Below, one piece after another: positions 48,001 to 60,402 of a stretch of 64,000 nt of DNA. Location: assembly GCA_947179155.2 (NCBI GenBank), contig OX359287.1, forward strand, positions 1 through 64,000. The letters run 5' to 3'. Made by a program: the position numbers and the translations under genes. The notes beneath the pieces are model-generated. The model was not told the DNA's origin and searched no databases. It saw only the letters and a program-made list of their open reading frames with translations. The stretch's first letter is position 1, and each line of letters opens with the position of its first letter. This DNA comes from Hedera helix (Eukaryota > Streptophyta > Magnoliopsida > Apiales > Araliaceae).

Positions 48001-51000
48001 TGTAGCGACCCGAAATATTTTAATATAGAGAAATGGAATTATTGGCTGTAATTGTAAATTTCTGGGGGATTAAATTTAAATCATTATATGATGGCCTAGT
48101 TTATTTAATTATGTGTTGAAGTAATTAAAGGAATTTAAGGAAGGTTCAATTAATGGGTAAATTAAATTAATGGACCAACCTAGGTTGTATAGTATCAAAG
48201 TTTGATAGGGTAAATGAGTTATGTGATTATTTAATTAAATAGCTAGCAAGTTAAGCTGGATGTGTAAATTAATTAATATGGTTATTAATTAATGAGATTT
48301 CGTATACATTAATAATGTTATATTTATTTCCATTTGAAAAGTTATTGATAGTGGGGTATTAATATTTTATATTTCCACTAGGAATTTAATTTGGGTAACC
48401 CAAAGCTTAGTTGCAATATGAGTAACAATTGGGCCACTAATTGTTTAATTAACAAAACAAATAGCAGCCCAGCCCAAGGGTAATAACATAACCCGATGGA
48501 AAAGTAAGAGTGCCACTCTTTTAGGGACAAAACCTAAGAAAAAGCAGAGCACGCGCAGTTTGTGCAAAGCTCAAGGAATCAGTGCTGAGAAAAGAAGGAA
48601 CAAGTCAGACATAGGGGAGGCTATAGGGTCCAACTCCTCAGAGTTGTCTAAGGCGGAGAGAGTGTTGTATAACCTCAGTCATTCCCTCATTTCCCCTTCG
48701 CGTTCATTTAGTCTAAGAGAGATATTGAGCTTGAGAAGTAAATGCAAACTTCAGAGGAGTTCATGTTATTCGGAGAAGGCAGAATCTGAATGTAAATCAT
48801 CTGTCAAAGATTGAAGGTATTATCCGGTTATTTTGATTTAACTAGTTTTATCTTATTTTGGATTAAGAAAACTAAATATGCTAGAGTTGCATATGAGGTG
48901 TTTAAATGAGAGTAATGTGGACTCGGTAGTCAAATGTTATTGAAACTAGTTAATGATTGAATTAGAACTAGAATAGTGGTTTCGGTTATGTTACACAGTC
49001 AACATTGTGAGTCTGAACCACAGTTGGTCTGTACTCAATGTTCATGTTCATAAAACTTTAGAATGGACTGGTGTATTGGCTTATTATTTGGTTTAGATGT
49101 TATTTTCTGTTGGGAGAAATCTGTGTTAAGGACCATGAAGGGTTCAGGCGATACAAGGTTAGAGTAGGTGTGGAAGAGTATTTGTTTACTGTAAATAATC
49201 AGTTTATGAAGATATTTCCATATGCTCACCGAGTGTTTGATTAAAAGTCTAAGAGAATCAAAGTGGTTAAACCTTCTGTCCAAGGATTTGTTTTCAAGAT
49301 TAGAACCTCTTTAAGTAATATGTTAGACGTTTTGTTAGTCTAAGGAATAAACCAGAAAAGTTAAAATGAGTTCTGGTATGTTGTATGAAGTTATTGTAAA
49401 TCTGAGAATTTTCCTTAGTTGCAGTGAAAATCGTAGAGTGAACTGGTAGTAGAGTGCTGCTGGTAGTAGAGTGAACTGGTAGTAGAGTGCTGCTGGTAGT
49501 AGAGTGAACTGGTAGTAGAGTGCTGCTGGTAGTAGAGTAAACTGGTAGTAGAGTGCTCTGGTAGTAGAGTGCTGGTAGTAGAGTGCTGCTGGTAGTAGAG
49601 TAAACTGGTAGTAGAGTGCTGCTGGTAGTAGAGTGAAAAGTGCAAAACGTAGAGTGAAAATCGTAGAGTGAAAGGTGCAAAACGTAGAGTGAAAAATCGT
49701 AGAGTGAAAAGTGAAAAACGTAGAGTGAAAATCGTAGAGTGAAAAACGTAGAGTGAAAAACGTAGAGTGAAAATCGTAGAGTGAAAATCGTAGAGTCTGG
49801 ACAGCTTCAGCGTCAGTTAGTAATATGAGCATAACTTTCTCATACGAACTCGGATTGAGGTGATTCAAGATGTTTTGGAAAGCTAATAGATAAACCTACA
49901 ACTTTCATTCTTTACAAATTTCGATTTGATGTCTGTAGCAAGGTCGAAATTGACCATTTTTGGGACTATTTTGACCTGTTATAGTAAAACGAGTATAACT
50001 TTTGTATACGGATTCGGATTAATATGATTCAAGATGTTTTGGAAATCTAAGAGATAGACCTATAACTTTTATTCTTTAACTTTTTCGATTTGAGGTCTGT
50101 AACAGAGTCTAAATTGACCATCTTGAGTTATGATGGGTAATTGGAGGCAATCGGAGGGCGTCGGGCATGCACGTGTGCAACGTGCAATGTTTTCGACACT
50201 AAGTCATATTGTTCTTTGTATAAAGCATGAGTATTATGATTTATAATGATGTCTATCATTAGTCAACGATTAATTAAATAAGTGTATGAGCATGCTAAAC
50301 GTGTGCATATGAGGTGGGATAGACGTGTGGCGTATAAACGTCGAAACACTGTGTAAAGTGTTATTTAGCAATTTAATAACCTTAGAGATTAATTGATGTA
50401 ATACTAATTGGGATTAGTAAGAGTTTTAAATATTGTCTGAGGCGGGTAATATTATGACAACTTGATAAGGTAATTGTAGAATTAAACCTAGTAAAGTCCA
50501 GTAGTGACTAATTGGTAGATTGACCTAAATAATTATGAGGACCAAATGATAATGTTATGACATTAAGGAATGTCGGATATACAAAGTTAAGTATAGAAGG
50601 TTTACGGTGTTTATGTGAAACATCGTGATGAATCCACAATGGACTAAACTAATGAATCAACCCTAGTGAATAAATGGGACGATAAAAGGAAGTAGACATC
50701 CTAAGAATATGATTAAATATTGAGTCAAACTTTGACTAATATAATGTACCGTTGATCTCTCATGTTGTATAGGTGGTGCAAGGAACGCGAAAAGTTAGCG
50801 TAAACTGGTGTTGCAATCCAGGCAAGTCTTTCAGTGATATTTGTTCTCCCTGCAAGTCTTTCAGTGATATTTGTTCTCCCTGCAAGTTTTTCAGTGTTAT
50901 GTGTATATGCATAAACTATTAAATGTGCACTCATGTTATGTGCTAACTGATTGTAAATATGTCTGTGTACAGTCATATGTTGTTAATAGCTGATATATAA

Positions 51001-51723
51001 TTTATGCTATGATTTGAAATGTGTTATATGAGTTATATAACCTAGGTATATTGACATGCATGGTAAGCATGATTTAAATGCAAAGCATGATAAGCATGAT
51101 GCCTATATAAATGCAAAACATGGAGCATAAAGTATGAATTAAATGTAACCTACGTGTTATGTGTTAGCTGTTAGACTTGCTGAGCCGTCGTGCTCATTCT
51201 TGCTATTATAAACATTTTCAGCGAAGGGCGAAGAGTTCGAAGATCCCGATAATCGCAAAGAAGATGTGCGAAGTTTATTTTATTAATAAAGGTTGTCACT
51301 AGAACTGTTTAAAGTTAAAGTTGCATTTTGTGGGAATAATTACCATTTGGTATCATCCCGGATGTAAAGCCTTGTAATAGTATTGAAAGGCAGTTGTAGT
51401 TAATACGAGTGTTAATGTTTTGTAAACTCGTGTAATTAAAAGCAGTGAGTAAATAGTCATGTCGACTTATTGTTAGGATGCGAGTTTTGTTGCTCACAAT
51501 TGGTTGTAATACACTAGGTCGTGGAATATAAATGATCTGAGTTGTAGGATTCATGTAAAGATTGCGATTCTGAGACAAGGTTAAGTAAATGATTTATAAA
51601 AATTTAAATTTATCGTGGTTTTTATGAGAAGGTTGTTTGCGTAACGACTGAAACTCAGGATTGAGATTACTTTTGACAGACTAGATCCGTGGTTATTGGA
51701 GACGGATTTTTGGGGCTGTCACA
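48001..51723 (+). mobile_element. Solo LTR nested in an LTR of the same family
   Basis: Complete 3,723-bp LTR, TGTAGCGACC to GGGGCTGTCACA, with no internal region. It is flanked by a perfect 5-bp target duplication GTAAC (47996-48000 and 51724-51728). Its own sequence has the same site intact (AGTAACAATTGGGCC near 48420), so it landed in its own family's LTR. Long stretches are nearly identical to LTR #1. A complete LTR alone with a target duplication means an element inserted and later lost its interior by LTR-LTR recombination. Confidence 0.92.
49431..49796 (+). repeat. GTAGAGTG minisatellite in the nested LTR
   Basis: About 25 copies of a TAGAGT core in two styles: GGTAGTAGAGTGCTGCT / GGTAGTAGAGTGAACT in the left part, and ACGTAGAGTGAAAATCGTAGAGTGAAA in the right part. 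A decayed unit, TTAGAATGGACTGG, lies about 370 bp upstream (about 49057). The frames it creates (YYQQHSTTSS-like) are artefacts of the repeat. Confidence 0.95.
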
Positions 51724-52358
51724 GTAACAATTGGGCCACCAATTATTTAATTAACAAAACAAATAGCAGCCCAGCCCAAAAGTAATAACATAACCCGGTG
51801 GAAAAGTAAGAGTGACATTCATTTAGGGACAAAACCTCAGAAAAAGCAGAGCACGCGCAGTTTGTGCAAAGCTCAAGGACTCAGTGCTGAGAAAAGAAGG
51901 AATAAGTCAGGCATAGGGGAGGCTATAGGGTCCAACTCCTCAGAGTTGTCTAAGGCTGAGAGAGTGTTGTATAACCTCAGTCATTCCCTCATTTCCCCTT
52001 CGCGTTCATTTAGGCTAAGAGAGATATTGAGCTTGAGAAGTAAATGCAAACTTCAGAGGAGTTCATGCTATTCGGAGATGGCAGAATCTGAATGTAAATC
52101 ATCTGTCAAAAATTGAAGGTATTACCCGGTTATTTTGATTTAACTAGTTTTATCTTATTTTGGATTAAGGAAAAAGAATATGCTAGAGTTGCATATGAGG
52201 TGTTTAAATGAGGGTAATGTAAACTCGGTAGTCAAATGTTGTCGAAACTAGTTTATGATTGAATTAGAACTAGAATAGTGGTTTCAGTTATTTTACACAG
52301 TCAACATTATGAGTCTGAACCACAGTTGGTCTGTACTCAATGTTCATGTTCATAAAAC

Positions 52359-52890
52359 TGTAGAGTGAACTGGTAGTAGAGTGCTGCTGATAGTAGAGTG
52401 CTCTGGTAGTAGAGTGCTGGTGATAGTAGAGTGAACTGGTAGTAGAGTGCTCTAGTAGTAGAGTGCTGCTGGTAGTAGAGTGAACCGGTAGTAGAGTGCT
52501 CTGGTAGTAGAGTGCTGCTGGTAGTAGAGTGAACTGGTAGTAGAGTGCTGCTGGTGATAGTAGAGTGTTGCTGCTGGTAGTAGAGTGAACTGGTAGTAGA
52601 GTGCTGCTGGTAGTAGAGTGGACTGGTAGCAGAGTGCTGCTGGTGATAGTAGAGTGCTGCTGGTAGTAGAGTATTGCTGCTGTTAGTAGAGTGCTGGTAG
52701 TAGAGTGCTCTGGTAGTAAAGTGCTGGTAGTAAAGTGCAAAACGTAGAGTGAAAAGTCCAAAACGTAGAGTGAAAATCGTAGAGTGAAAAGTCCAAAACG
52801 TAGAGTGAAAATCGTAGAGTGAAAAGTCCAAAATGTAGAGTGAAAAACGTAGAGTGAAAGTGAAAATCGTAGAGTGAAAATCGTAGAGTC
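52359..52890 (+). repeat. GTAGAGTG minisatellite in LTR #1
   Basis: Same two-style organisation as 49431-49796 but longer and differently arranged (CTGCTGGTGATAGTAGAGTG variants). It starts directly where the nested LTR has its decayed unit, without the 370-bp unique stretch. Confidence 0.95.
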
Positions 52891-54308
52891 GGGACAGCTT
52901 CAGCGTTAGTTAGTAATATGAGCATAACTTTCTCATACGAACTCGGATTGAGGTGATTCAAGATGTTTTGGAAAGATAATAGATAGACCTACAACTTTCA
53001 TTCTTTACGAATTTCGATTTGATGTTTGTAGCAAGGTCGAAATTGACCATTTTTGGGACTGTTTTGACCTCTTATAGTAAAATGAGTATAACTTTTGTAT
53101 ACGGATTCAGATTAATATGATTCAAGATGTTTTGGAAATCTGAGAGATAGACCTATAACCTTTATTCTTTAACTTTTTCGATTTGAGGTCTGTAACAGAG
53201 TCTAAATTGACCATCTTGAGGTATGATGGGTAATTGGAGGCAATCGGAGGGCGTCGGGCATGCACGTGTGCAACGTGCAATGTTTTCGACACTAAGTTAT
53301 ATTGTTCTTTGTATAAAGCATGAATATTATGATTTATAATGATGTCTATCATTAATCAACGATTAATTAGATAAGTGTATAAGCATGCTAAACGTGTGCA
53401 TATGAGGCGGGATAGACATGTGGCATATAAACGTCGAAACACTGTTTAAAGTGTTATTTAGCAATTTAATAACCTTAGAGATTAATTGATGAAATACTAA
53501 TCGGGATTAGTAAGAGTTTTAAATATTGTCTGAGGCGGGTAATATTATGACAACTTGATGAGGTAATTGTAGAATTAAACCTAGTAAAGTCCAGTAGTGA
53601 CTAATTGGTAGATTGACCTAAATAATTGTGAGGACCAAATGATAAGGTTATGGCATTAAGGAATGTTGGATATACAAAGTTAAGTATAGAAGGTTTACGG
53701 TGTTTATGTGAAACATCGTGATGAATCCACAATGGACTAATATAATGCACCGTTGATCTCTTATGTTGTATAGGTGGTGCAAGGAACGCGAAAGGTTAGC
53801 GTAAACTGGTGTTGCAATCCAGGCAAGTCTTTCAGTGATATTTGTTATCCCTGCAAGTTTTTCAGTGTTATGTGTTATATGCATAAACTATTAAATGTGC
53901 ACTCATGTTATGTGTTAACTGATTGTAAATATGTCTGTGTACAGTCATATGTTGTTAATAGCTGATATATAATTTATGCTATGATTTGAAATGTGTTATA
54001 TGAGTTATATAACCTAGATATATTGACATACATGGTAAGCATGATTTAAATGCAAAGCATGATAAGCATGACGTCTATATAAATGCAAAGCATGAAGCAT
54101 AAAGCATGAATTAAATGTAACCTACGTGTTATGTGTTAGCTGTTGGACTTGCTGAGCCGTCGTGCTCATTCTTGCTTTAAATTAACATTTTCAGCGAAAT
54201 AAATGAAGAAATTCGTGAAGGCGTTGGATATATGGTATGTTGAATAGGAAACTCAGGTTGCTGTAATGGGAAACAGTTTGTGCATTGGCTTTATTGATCT
54301 GTGGTCAT

Positions 54309-54543
54309 GATCGTAGAGTGAGTCTCAGCAATCGTAAAGTGAGCCTCAGCGATCGTAGAATGAGCCTCAGAAATCGTAGAGTGAGTCTCAGCCGATCGTA
54401 GAGTGAGTCTCAGCCGATCGTAGAGTGTTTGGTCGTAAAGTAACAAATCGTTGAGTAACTTCACTGTGGGATCGTAGAGTGAAATTCCACTATCCAAGTT
54501 TTTCTGCGAGCGCAGACTGCCAAGTTAGACGATCGTAGAGTGA
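54309..54543 (+). repeat. Third GTAGAGTG minisatellite
   Basis: About nine units of ATCGTAGAGTGAGTCTCAGC and decayed forms (TCGTAAAGTAACAA, TCGTTGAGTAACTT). The core is the same as in the other arrays, with a different spacer. Absent from the nested LTR. Confidence 0.92.
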
Positions 54544-54918
54544 CTTCACCAGCGATAGTAGCATATCTTACAGCTGACTGTTTTAATAGTCTTGTTTGCC
54601 GAATATGTATTTAGCTTACCGGATTATAAGAAATGACTTACAGAGGTAAAGATTATACATTAAATTATAATGTATATGATCTAGAGATGTAAAAGAGCGA
54701 TGTAAAGATTGCGATTTTGGGAATAGAAGATTTTTGAAAGTTAATTAAGTTTATCAATTAATATATTGAGTTTTAACAGCATTAAATTTTATCTTTTATG
54801 TAATGTTGTGTATAATAAGGAGAAGGTTGTTCGTGTAACGACTTAAACTCAGGATTGATGTTACTTCTGACGGACCAGATCCGGGGTTATTGGAGACGGA
54901 TTTTGGGGCTGTCACAGT

Positions 54919-54930
54919 TGGTATCAGAGC
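54919..54930 (+). other. Primer-binding site (initiator tRNA-Met)
   Basis: TGGTATCAGAGC, complementary to the 3' end of plant initiator tRNA-Met, lies two bases after the LTR terminus CACA. It marks the preceding LTR as a 5' LTR. Confidence 0.92.
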
Positions 54931-56299
54931 TGATAGGTTATAAACCTTAGGTAGGAGTACCTTAGGCTATGACCTTAGTAAGAAAGAGTAAGGTTAGTTG
55001 CATGTTCTAAAAACCTAAGCGTATAGTAAGCTCGTGACTCATGATTGTATGGTGGAGCCCCTCAGCGAATGGGCGACTATGGCCTGACTAGGACAAGCTC
55101 CTCAAGCCATATGATTATGGTAAGTTCCTGAGCCCAAATACGTGGTAAGTTTGATGAACATGGGGGGATTACAGTAGAGAGCCATAAGTTGAGAAATATA
55201 GTTCTCAGATATTGGCTAAGGTTAAAGAAAATGTTAAATGATCTGTTAAAGGATTAACAGCATGTGCAGATAGCAAGATGCTATAAACCAAAGATACTAT
55301 GGGAAATAGTAGTAAACTCGTAGCGAGTGGTATGTGTTGAAATATGGAGTTTAAGCCGTACGTGCGGAACATATGAAGTTCATAAAGAAGAAATAAGGTA
55401 TATTTGAGGAGATTCAAAGAAGGATCTCCATGGGTGTATTCAAAAGGAATAAAAAGGAAGGATCGTACAGTAAAATGATTTAAGATGAATGATTAGACTA
55501 TGGAATTTAACGATCCTAGAATAAGTGAGAAATCATATAGTGAATTCAATTATGAACTAAGGTCATATGGTGATCATAGTGAAATCATGGAATAACAGAA
55601 GATCTGTTAAATGATTAAGAGAATGTTTACATAGCATGACGCTATTCAAAGGTAAATACTATGAAATAGTATGGAGTAAACTCATAAAGAGTGGTTTGTG
55701 ATAAGGTATGAATTTAGAAAATTCATATTAAGTTAAGAAAAGTTAGAGGTTGAAGGTTTTTAATGGAGGACTCATGTTAGTGGCTGAGTTGTACGATTCC
55801 TTGAATGGGCGGGGAATTTGTACCTAGTTTGAGAACCACTTAGCTTCCTATTAGATTAGTGGTTGAGATAACCAATTCCTTGTATGGGCAGGGGATTGTG
55901 TTTGGTTCGATAACCACTTAGCTTCCTACATTGATAATCAATTGAAACCTGGTGTCGCGTTATTCGCTATATGTATGTTGAGAAGGTGATTCTTTTCTCA
56001 TATGTATAACGGATAGGTAGGGGATGTTAAAATAAGTTCGTGTTCTGAGAACCGACACGTATGGTAAGTTCGTGACTCATAGTCATGTGGTGGAGTCTCT
56101 CAGCGAATGGGCGACTATGGCCTGACTAGGACAAACTCCTCAAACCATATGATTATGGTAAGTTCCTGAGCCCAAATACGTGGTAAGTTTGATGAACAGT
56201 GAGTGTAGGTAGAATTAAGTAGCAAAATTAAAGCTATACTAAGGATAGTTATTAAGCTAGAAAAGATAAGGAGTAAAATTGGTGTTTATTTGAGGTTTT
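54931..56299 (+). mobile_element. Chromovirus leader built of degenerate duplications, no gag
   Basis: A segment at 55002-55160 is repeated at 56040-56198 (GCGAATGGGCGACTATGGCC..., GTAAGTTCCTGAGCCC). A 75-bp unit is tandem at 55778-55852 and 55856-55929 (ATTCCTTG.ATGGGC, ACCACTTAGCTTCCTA). A third pair is 55230-55340 with 55600-55710. No gag frame follows. Confidence 0.65.
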
Positions 56300-57000
56300 A
56301 GGATATTCTAAATCTTCTAGCTGTGCTAGACCTTGAATTCTTAAAATCGTGCCAAAATTTGCACTTTTATGCCTTTTGAAAGAATTGGATGATGATTTTC
56401 AGTTGTTTTTGAAACGTTATTTTTGAAACGTTTAAATGAGGGTCTATTCCATTTGTATCGGCTAGACATTGTTGATTTTAACTTGAAGTGATGAGCTTCA
56501 CAAATTTTATTGCACATGTGTGCTCTTGGAGAGTTTAAAGTTCCGATTGATATTCGAACTATTGTTGAAAAGTCTAAGCTAATTGATTCGGCTAGACAAA
56601 GGTTGAGTTATGCTTTTCAAGTATTTCCTGGGGGTTATGTTGGGAATTCAACATTTTAAATAAAGGTAATAAATGTTATGCGTATACATGGGGTACATAA
56701 GGATGATCTCCATAAGTGGGAGTACCCGGTTTAAATGTTATGTATATACATAGAGTACGGAAGGTTGATCACCTTAAGTGGTGAGTACTCGGGTTAAATG
56801 TTTACAATTTTGTGATTTTTTAAATACCCCTAATGGTGTTCAGTAAAATTTTTAATGACACCGGACAAAGGGGATTGTTTATTTTAAAGGGGTTATTTTA
56901 CTTCCTGGTTATTCAAATTCATTCACAGTTATTGATCAATTGTGAAGACTCCTAGAGCTGTTCCAATGTTCTGGACATCTAGCGGGTAAAGGGGTAAGTA
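56300..57000 (+). mobile_element. LTR fragment, plus orientation
   Basis: TTGATTCGGCTAGACAAAGG (56581-56600) and the paired phrases ATGTTATG.(G/A)TATACAT.G.GTAC (56665, 56733) resemble the 3' third of the LTRs at 3864 and 39130 (GGCTAGACACATAC near 5952; ATGTTATGCATACACATAGAGTAC near 42831). No terminus was seen. Confidence 0.5.
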
Positions 57001-59543
57001 TGTTGTAATTTTGAGGATGAAATAACACGTACACAGTTTATGCTGTCATATAAAATTTAACATGATTTTGACTTATCATATTTCTTAATTCAATTCACAA
57101 ATAACTTTCATTTCAATAATTTATATCACATTGTCACATGATCATGTTCATAACTCGTAACATAACATATAACAGTTTAGAAAACTTGCACATAACAATT
57201 TGAACAAGGCTTAGAACTTTCCTTGATTCGCTTTATCGTTTACGCTAAGTTTTGTGTCTTTCGTACAACCTACATATATCATTTATTCTACCAATTAGTC
57301 ACTAATGGACTTCATATTTTGGTTTAATTTCGCTTACTTTTGCAAGAAAAATTGACCTGAACTAACCCGGATCTAATCCTACTAGATCTGACTCGAATAA
57401 CATTTTCATTTTCTGGGTAGACTGAATGAGCGCTGCAACACTGGATAGCACCACTAAGGCACTAGGCCAAATTGCAAAAATCCTAATTTTGACTTCTCGG
57501 ACCTCCTTCAGAAACACCACCATAACATTTTCATAACAAACCATTTTTAGGCGATTCTTGGTTCAAAATGTATTAGAATTTCATGATCTACAACTTTCTT
57601 TAAGATGTAAAAAGCATATTCTAACCACAAAGGGTCGTAAAATTCCAATTAAAGTTAGAATGAAAATTAGGTTAATATTTCTTCGACCTGATTGATAAAA
57701 CATGATACCTCAAGTATTAATTTGCTAAGATAACATGTTCTATAGCTCAATAACACTTCATGACATAACAATAACAAAATCATAAATCTACTTATGTACG
57801 ATTTCATGACTTTTACTCAAGAACGCTAAGAACATGAAGAAATAAGTTTCATTGTTTTTCGTTTTGATTACTTAAAACTTGATGCCATAAGCATTGTGTA
57901 GCAAGGCCATCATGTTTTACAACTCTGTAACACTAAATTACAAAATCATAAACCTACTTATGTAAAAATTTATGACTTTTGCTCAAGAGCACACGAAGAA
58001 TACGAAGAACGAAAAATCATACATGGTAACAACTTATGTTCTTGAGCTTTTTGTTTTCATAACTGAAATAATTTGGGCATTATAACGACTTACATAAGTG
58101 AATTATGGCACTTTAAACTTGAAATAACATAAACGTAACTTATATATAGATTTGCTTAAGAACACAAGGAGAACAAAAGATCATACATGATAATGTTTTA
58201 GAGTTTTTCTACAAAAAATTGAACATAACAATGACTTGATCAAGAACATATGAAGAAACACGGAGAATGAAAAATCGTATATGGTAACGACTTATGTTCT
58301 TGAGGTTTTCGACTATAAGATGAAATAAAATCGAACATAACAATGACTAAGGATTTTACCTTTTGTAGTTGCAAGCTTTAACTATTTTTTTGCAACTTCA
58401 ATACTTGAAATATATCTAGAGAGTAATTTTGCTCTTGAACAATGGTAAGAAATGAATGAACTTAGCTTGCTATTTATAGGACTTTTAAACCTAGGGTATT
58501 TTGGTCATTTGTACATTACTTCTAGGCTAAGTTTAATAAAAATATCTAAAGCGTATTCTTAGAATATTATTTTAGGACTTGCATCATTCATATTTGTTTC
58601 GTATTATTTTTGTATAATTTTCGTATAATTTTTACATTATACGATCTAACTAAATCAGTTAGTTTTCGAGCTCATTTCTAACTAAGTTAGTTCATTCCTA
58701 ACTAAGTTAGTTCATTTTCAACGAAATTAGTTCATTTTTAAGCCTACCGATTTAATTAACATTTACTACAAACATCATATCTTCAAACAAAATATTTAAA
58801 AATGAAACATTTCAGTATGAATAATGTTTTTCGTCTTATTCTTGAAAAAAATATTAGTGGCTCCCTGATATCTATTCCCCGTATAAATGTTATGTCGCGA
58901 AATGTAAAAAGTTACAATGTCGAAATAACAATCAAAAAGACGAAAAACGTTTTCTCGTGACTCTTGTTTTTTTTCTTCTTTTTCACATAAATTTTTTATT
59001 GATTCCCTGACATCTAGACCTCATGTTAACACTGTTATGTGAAATGCTATATTTTAAATCAACTTAAGACGATTGACAATTCTACTAGGTTATAACCCTT
59101 AGGGTTTAGGAATTAACTCTTTTTTTAATTTAGGTTTTAACCCTAAACTAACTTCTAGATTTTAATAAGTGTTACGATTAACTACCTGAATCAAAACAGA
59201 AAATTCTACACATAGATAAATCACATAATACATTTGAAGCTCAATTCAAGCTTTACTAATCACATAACACATAGATTAAGTTAAAAGTTTAGCCTATAAT
59301 CATGTACCATCGTATCTGCGAGTCATGTTTAATCATTAAGTTAGCTCAATGTATACTTGAGCAATTGTTCTTAAGTTTTAAACTGACAACCTTTGTATAG
59401 ATCTTTTTAGATCATATTTAAAATATTTGAGATATTATATTTAACCTAACTTACAAGAATTTTGTCCTCAAAATTAAGTTAACAACTAATTTTAGTCATT
59501 TAATATCATATTTATATGTTCTATAAATATTCAGGATATTACA
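57001..59543 (-). mobile_element. LTR, minus orientation, truncated at its 3' end
   Basis: On the minus strand it starts TGTAATATCC at 59543, after a purine-rich AAGGATGAGAGCA. About 70-140 bases on there is a second, decayed polypurine/LTR start (AATTTTGAGGACAAAATTCTTGTAAG near 59470). A promoter TATAAATA lies at 58478-58471. The LTR motif AAGGAAAGTTCTAAGCC lies near 57225-57210. No GTCACA end is found before sequence of the opposite orientation begins at about 57000. Confidence 0.55.
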
Positions 59544-60402
59544 TGCTCTCATCCTTATAAGAATCACCATACTCACTACAGCAGACCTTGTGCGTTAAAC
59601 TCCATACATTTACCAACTTAAACAATGATCCTATAATCATATCGGTTGAAGTAGTCTATTTTAGACTATATATTAAAATTTTCTTTTACTTTGTCCCTGG
59701 ACCTTAATTTGGTCTCGATCTCATCATTTCTAAAAGTATCAACTTATAACATCATCCGTATACATGGATAACACCATATATAACGGTCAAATTTTAACTT
59801 TAAGATTTAAATATTCTATCACTTTACATATATGAGATTCATAGTATTAATAATAGGATGGTCCTTGGAATAGAAGAACCTTGCGATAAATATTTGCATA
59901 TTTATCCATGACAAGATTCATTTTCTTGTAGAACACCTCGTATCATTCAATACACTCACTTAGACATATATCATTATAGAGTTATCTCTTCATATCGACA
60001 TTCCCCATCTATCTGAAGTTCATAATATTATTATCTTATAGTAAATGATCCCTACTCAGTAGAATGGAAGAGATGACCATGAGTAGTTTAGGCTTTGAAC
60101 CTCTTAAAAATTACTCCCTCATTTACTACTTTATATAACTGTTATACAACTACCATATCAACTGTTATATAACTACAATATCTTCTGACTAGTTTCCACA
60201 TTTCTATATCACTAAAGTAAGACCTGAGATCTTTATACAATATTTAAAGGGTTTTATAAAACACAAATATTCCGCTGTGCCTAACTGAATCAGATTAATT
60301 GATAATTATTGGGTAAATAATTTTCATATGATTTTTTGAAAAGATCTATTCAACCCCCCTTATAGATATCTTTATACCATCTGGGAATAACAGTGTTCTT
60401 CT
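59544..60402. other. Retroelement debris between two minus-strand LTRs
   Basis: No open frame. AAGATCTATTCAACCCCCCTT (60341-60361) is a phrase common near copia polymerase ends or LTRs. The repeated ACTGTTATA.AACTAC.ATATC (60138-60180) is a small tandem repeat. Confidence 0.45.

Larger units (their letters stand above)
47576..54916 (+). mobile_element. Chromovirus LTR #1, interrupted by a solo LTR
   Basis: It starts TGTAGCGACCCG after the polypurine tract and ends GGGGCTGTCACA at 54916, followed two bases later by a primer-binding site. The outer LTR is 47576-48000 plus 51729-54916 (about 3.6 kb). It contains two GTAGAGTG minisatellites (52359-52890, 54309-54543). The second is in a 3' segment (about 54195-54620) not shared with the nested copy. 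Confidence 0.88.

Noticed and set aside
48560..48814. Near-identical 84-codon frames at 48560-48814 and 51862-52116
   Set aside because: They are the same LTR segment present twice, overlap the LTR promoter and leader region, and start at TTG. Conservation follows from recent LTR duplication.
49300..49868. Overlapping minus-strand frames of 76-177 codons with YYQQHSTTSS-type repeats (also 52288-52961)
   Set aside because: All frames over the GTAGAGTG minisatellites are open because the unit lacks stops in those phases. Composition is pure repeat and no gene signals are present.
54919..54930. Possible tRNA-Met fragment or gene
   Set aside because: Only the 12-base complement of the tRNA 3' end is present, next to an LTR terminus. 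It is a primer-binding site.
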